Assembly (NCBI GenBank): GCA_046727175.1
Contig: JBKPCD010000105.1
Span: forward strand, 1-6,927
DNA from: JBKPCD01 sp046727175
GTDB taxonomy: Bacteria > Acidobacteriota > Vicinamibacteria > Vicinamibacterales > 2-12-FULL-66-21
DNA: 6,927 nt
Direction of reading: 5' to 3'
Below, one piece after another: positions 5,345 to 6,927 of the stretch. The translations under genes were made by a program, and so were the position numbers. The notes below the pieces were generated by a model, which did not search any database, was not told the origin of the DNA, and was given only the letters and a program-made list of their open reading frames with translations. Every line of letters begins with the position of its first letter. The first letter of the stretch is position 1.

Positions 5345-6688
5345 TCATCCGCGCGCGCCGAGCCGACGCATCATCGCCCGAAGCGTGCCGCCGGGATCGC
5401 GCGAGCTGCCTCTGCCGACTGCTCCAAGCAGACGAGCGGCCCGCGCGGCGTTGCCGCCGGCCAGCTTCAGCGCCTCCTCGACGGCCGCTCGTTCGAGTGC
5501 TGCGATCTCGTCGCGCAGCCTCATCGTTCCCATCTGAATTCGTTCCGCGATGCGGCTTCGATCCGCGATCGAACCGCGCTCTGCGTCGGCCTCGGGTCGC
5601 AGTACGCGCCGAGGAAGGTCGGCAAGGATAATCTCGTCGCCGGCTCGCTTGTACACGAGCGCTTCGTAGATGGTGTTTCGGAGTTCGCGGATGTTGCCCG
5701 GCCAGGGATATGCGCGCAGGGCGCGAATCGCATCCGCACGGATGCGCCCCACGACGGGCCGGCCCTGCTCGCGAGCGAACCGCTGCATGAAGAACAGCGC
5801 CAGTGGCTCGAGGTCCTCCAGCCGCTCGCGCAGCGGCGGCACCTGAATGGTCACGATCGCGAGACGTTCGTACAAGTCGATTCCGAACGTCCCCGCGTCC
5901 ACGAGCGGCTTCAGGTCTCGATTCGTGGCCGCCAATATGCGAAAGTCCACTTCGTGCCAGACGTTTTCACCGAGACGGCTGACGACGCGGTCCTCGAGGA
6001 CGCGAAGAAGCTTGACCTGCGTTTCGAGCGGCGTGTCGTCGATCTCGTCGAGGAACACGGTGCCACCCTCTGCAGCCATGAGCTGACCGTCGTACCGTTG
6101 AACCGCCCCGGAGAACGCACCGCGCGCATATCCGAAAAGCTCCGCTTCCATCAGCTCGTTCGGAATCGCGGCGCAGTTGATCGGGATGAAGCGCCGTGCC
6201 TGACGCGGCGACCACGCGTGAATCAGGCGTGCCATTACCTCCTTTCCCGTGCCGGTTTCGCCGGTCAGCAGCACCGGCATCGAAGTCCCGGCGACCTGTC
6301 GGACCCGCATCATCAGCCGCCGCGACGTTTCGCTGTGCGTCACGATCGTGTCGGTCAACGGCACCGTGAGCTCCGGGGTCATGAGCTCATCGATGCGCGC
6401 GACGAGCTGTGCGCCGCCGTCGGGATCGCGTAGCGAGATCGCGTCGTACGCGCCGCGCAGGACCGCGTCGACGCGGAGTTGCTCGGGTATCTGCGTCAGC
6501 GACGCCCAGATCCATCGCCGGCCCGGCGGCGCAGAAGGCACGCGGTCCCCGGTGCGCGAGCAGATGACGAGTGGCACGTTTTCGGCGTGACCTCTCCCTC
6601 TCAACTCGATTCCGGCGTTCGCAAGGGCCTTCGCGATGAGCGGAGGGACCGGAGGCCCTGCCCATTCGACTGTTGACACGATCGTCAA
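5345..6688 (-). CDS. Sigma-54-type AAA+ transcriptional activator with degenerate receiver-like N-domain
   Basis: The protein has 447 residues. Residues 1-105 resemble a receiver domain in outline (PLVICSRTG as a beta-3-like strand, AVLRGAYDAISLRDPDG as the alpha-4/beta-5 region) but have no phospho-acceptor Asp where expected. Residues 113-345 are the AAA+ core: Walker A GETGTGKE (143-150), L1 loop GAFSGA (190-195, usually GAFTGA), Walker B VFLDEI (211-216), sensor I ATNRD (254-258), FGIDLYERL (268-276, usually FREDLYYRL) and sensor II YPWPGNIRELRN (327-338). A Fis-like helix-turn-helix starts near 399 (ERAAVEEALKLAGGNAARAARLLG), with an unusual tail SSRDPGGTLRAMMRRLG. The family remodels sigma-54 polymerase at promoters using ATP. 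Start is TTG 6686-6688; a GTG at 6677-6679 is also possible, as neither has a clear ribosome site and an in-frame stop lies just upstream. It heads the minus-strand cluster. Confidence 0.92.
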   Translation of the reverse strand: MTIVSTVEWAGPPVPPLIAKALANAGIELRGRGHAENVPLVICSRTGDRVPSAPPGRRWIWASLTQIPEQLRVDAVLRGAYDAISLRDPDGGAQLVARIDELMTPELTVPLTDTIVTHSETSRRLMMRVRQVAGTSMPVLLTGETGTGKEVMARLIHAWSPRQARRFIPINCAAIPNELMEAELFGYARGAFSGAVQRYDGQLMAAEGGTVFLDEIDDTPLETQVKLLRVLEDRVVSRLGENVWHEVDFRILAATNRDLKPLVDAGTFGIDLYERLAIVTIQVPPLRERLEDLEPLALFFMQRFAREQGRPVVGRIRADAIRALRAYPWPGNIRELRNTIYEALVYKRAGDEIILADLPRRVLRPEADAERGSIADRSRIAERIQMGTMRLRDEIAALERAAVEEALKLAGGNAARAARLLGAVGRGSSRDPGGTLRAMMRRLGARG

Positions 6689-6701
6689 TGTATCACGGTC
6701 G

Positions 6702-6716
6702 AATCAGTATTTGATT
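6702..6716. repeat. Inverted repeat AATCA-5-TGATT, possible operator
   Basis: Five-base arms with a five-base AT-rich spacer lie 14 nt upstream of the activator's TTG start. The position would suit autoregulation, but the arms are short and this could be chance. Confidence 0.25.
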
Positions 6717-6769
6717 AACGTTCTGATCACGGCATCTCTGATTTCAGGCGGGAATCCGCAACTCCTGGC

Positions 6770-6785
6770 CGGTGCGGGACCTGCA
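6770..6785 (+). promoter_or_regulatory. Candidate sigma-54 (-24/-12) promoter toward the right-edge gene
   Basis: CGGTGC, five bases, then CTGCA keeps the diagnostic GG and GC doublets exactly 10 nt apart, as in TGGCAC-N5-TTGCA. Matches are 3 of 6 in the -24 element and 4 of 5 in the -12 element. Transcription would start near 6797 and run into the gene at 6869. Its presence beside a sigma-54 activator gene is suggestive, but the match is moderate. Confidence 0.25.
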
Positions 6786-6798
6786 TCACAGAACAAAG

Positions 6799-6820
6799 CC
6801 GCTGCTGAGGAGAGCAGCGG
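6799..6820 (+). other. Leader hairpin, 8-bp perfect stem
   Basis: CCGCTGCT pairs perfectly with AGCAGCGG across a six-base loop (GAGGAG). No T-run follows, so it is not a normal terminator. It lies in the probable 5' leader of the gene at 6869 and may be a stability element or a binding site; the purine loop resembles a Shine-Dalgarno sequence. Confidence 0.4.
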
Positions 6821-6868
6821 TACACGATTCAACGTTCATCCCTTCTCCATTCGAAAAGGCAGACGCTG

Positions 6869-6927
6869 ATGACACTTCTGCAGGGATTCGTCACGCTCGT
6901 ACTACTGCTCGTTGCGCTGGCCGTGGC
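6869..6927 (+). CDS. N-terminus of an exported or membrane protein, cut by window edge
   Basis: ATG 6869-6871 is preceded by AAGG at 6856-6859 with 9-nt spacing. The 19 visible codons begin MTLLQGFVTLVLLLVALAV, a strongly hydrophobic stretch that would serve as a signal peptide or first membrane helix. It diverges from the activator gene. Too little is present to assign a family, and the call rests on ribosome site, hydrophobicity and orientation. Confidence 0.5.
   Translation, partial: MTLLQGFVTLVLLLVALAV

Larger units (their letters stand above)
6689..6868. promoter_or_regulatory. Divergent intergenic region between the activator and the right-edge gene
   Basis: This is the most AT-rich part of the window and lies between divergent starts. 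It should hold promoters for both genes. A TTGACA word at 6673-6678 on the plus strand lacks a -10 partner at normal spacing. The recognisable elements are listed separately: an inverted repeat, a candidate sigma-54 promoter and a hairpin. A frame through this stretch ending at 6869 looks non-coding. Confidence 0.5.

Noticed and set aside
4129..5631. 500-residue open frame on the plus strand opposite the peptidase and the end of the activator
   Set aside because: It is antisense to the peptidase, whose family motifs are unmistakable. Its composition (Arg, Leu, Val, Asp) is typical of the reverse frame of GC-rich coding DNA, and it runs through the pyrimidine repeat as a Phe/Pro/Leu run.
5177..6433. 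418-residue open frame on the plus strand opposite the activator
   Set aside because: It is a shadow of the AAA+ gene, shows no domain-like content and crosses the repeat array.
6673..6678. Consensus -35 word TTGACA on the plus strand
   Set aside because: No acceptable -10 element lies 16-18 nt downstream, and it sits inside the activator's coding start.
6636..6869. 77-residue plus-strand frame ending at the start of the right-edge gene
   Set aside because: It begins inside the activator gene, spans its promoter region and has no motif. The overlap of its TGA with the next ATG is probably chance.

Overview
The window is GC-rich bacterial chromosome. It looks most like an acidobacterium, possibly a Vicinamibacteria-type soil lineage. 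That placement is an inference from three things: an Oar-like TonB-dependent receptor with an N-terminal carboxypeptidase-regulatory-like domain, several exported proteins, and intergenic heptamer repeats. No marker gene is present to confirm it.

Layout from left to right. (1) Positions 1-1088, minus strand: N-terminal 362 residues of a TonB-dependent outer-membrane receptor cut by the window edge. It is easy to miss because its reading frame runs off the edge. (2) 1089-1542: a divergent intergenic region of about 450 bp with three short perfect inverted repeats and no convincing gene. (3) 1543-1980, plus strand: a small secreted protein of 145 residues. (4) 1981-2052: a convergent gap with a long imperfect hairpin built from heptamer repeats. 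(5) 2053-6688, minus strand: four genes in a row, transcribed right to left. They are a sigma-54-type AAA+ activator with a degenerate receiver-like N-terminus, an exported M3/PepF-like oligoendopeptidase, an exported class C beta-lactamase-fold protein, and an outer-membrane beta-barrel protein. The last two are 11 nt apart and surely co-transcribed. The other two gaps (76 and 112 nt) hold heptamer arrays. (6) 6689-6868: an AT-richer divergent region with a candidate sigma-54 promoter and a hairpin. (7) 6869-6927, plus strand: the first 19 codons of a gene with a hydrophobic N-terminus.

The minus-strand cluster reads as a cell-envelope module: one regulator followed by three proteins with signal peptides. 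No substrate can be named. I see no obvious new defence or mobile system. The points that stand out are: the peptidase appears to lack roughly 140-160 internal residues although its zinc site is intact; the beta-lactamase-fold protein lacks the Ser and Lys of the SxxK motif and looks like a pseudoenzyme; the activator has GAFSGA instead of GAFTGA and Gly at a usual arginine-finger position; and three separate intergenic gaps carry degenerate 7-nt tandem arrays with a shared AG-anchored pattern, two of them arranged as inverted pairs.

No tRNA, rRNA, CRISPR array, insertion sequence or attachment site was recognised.
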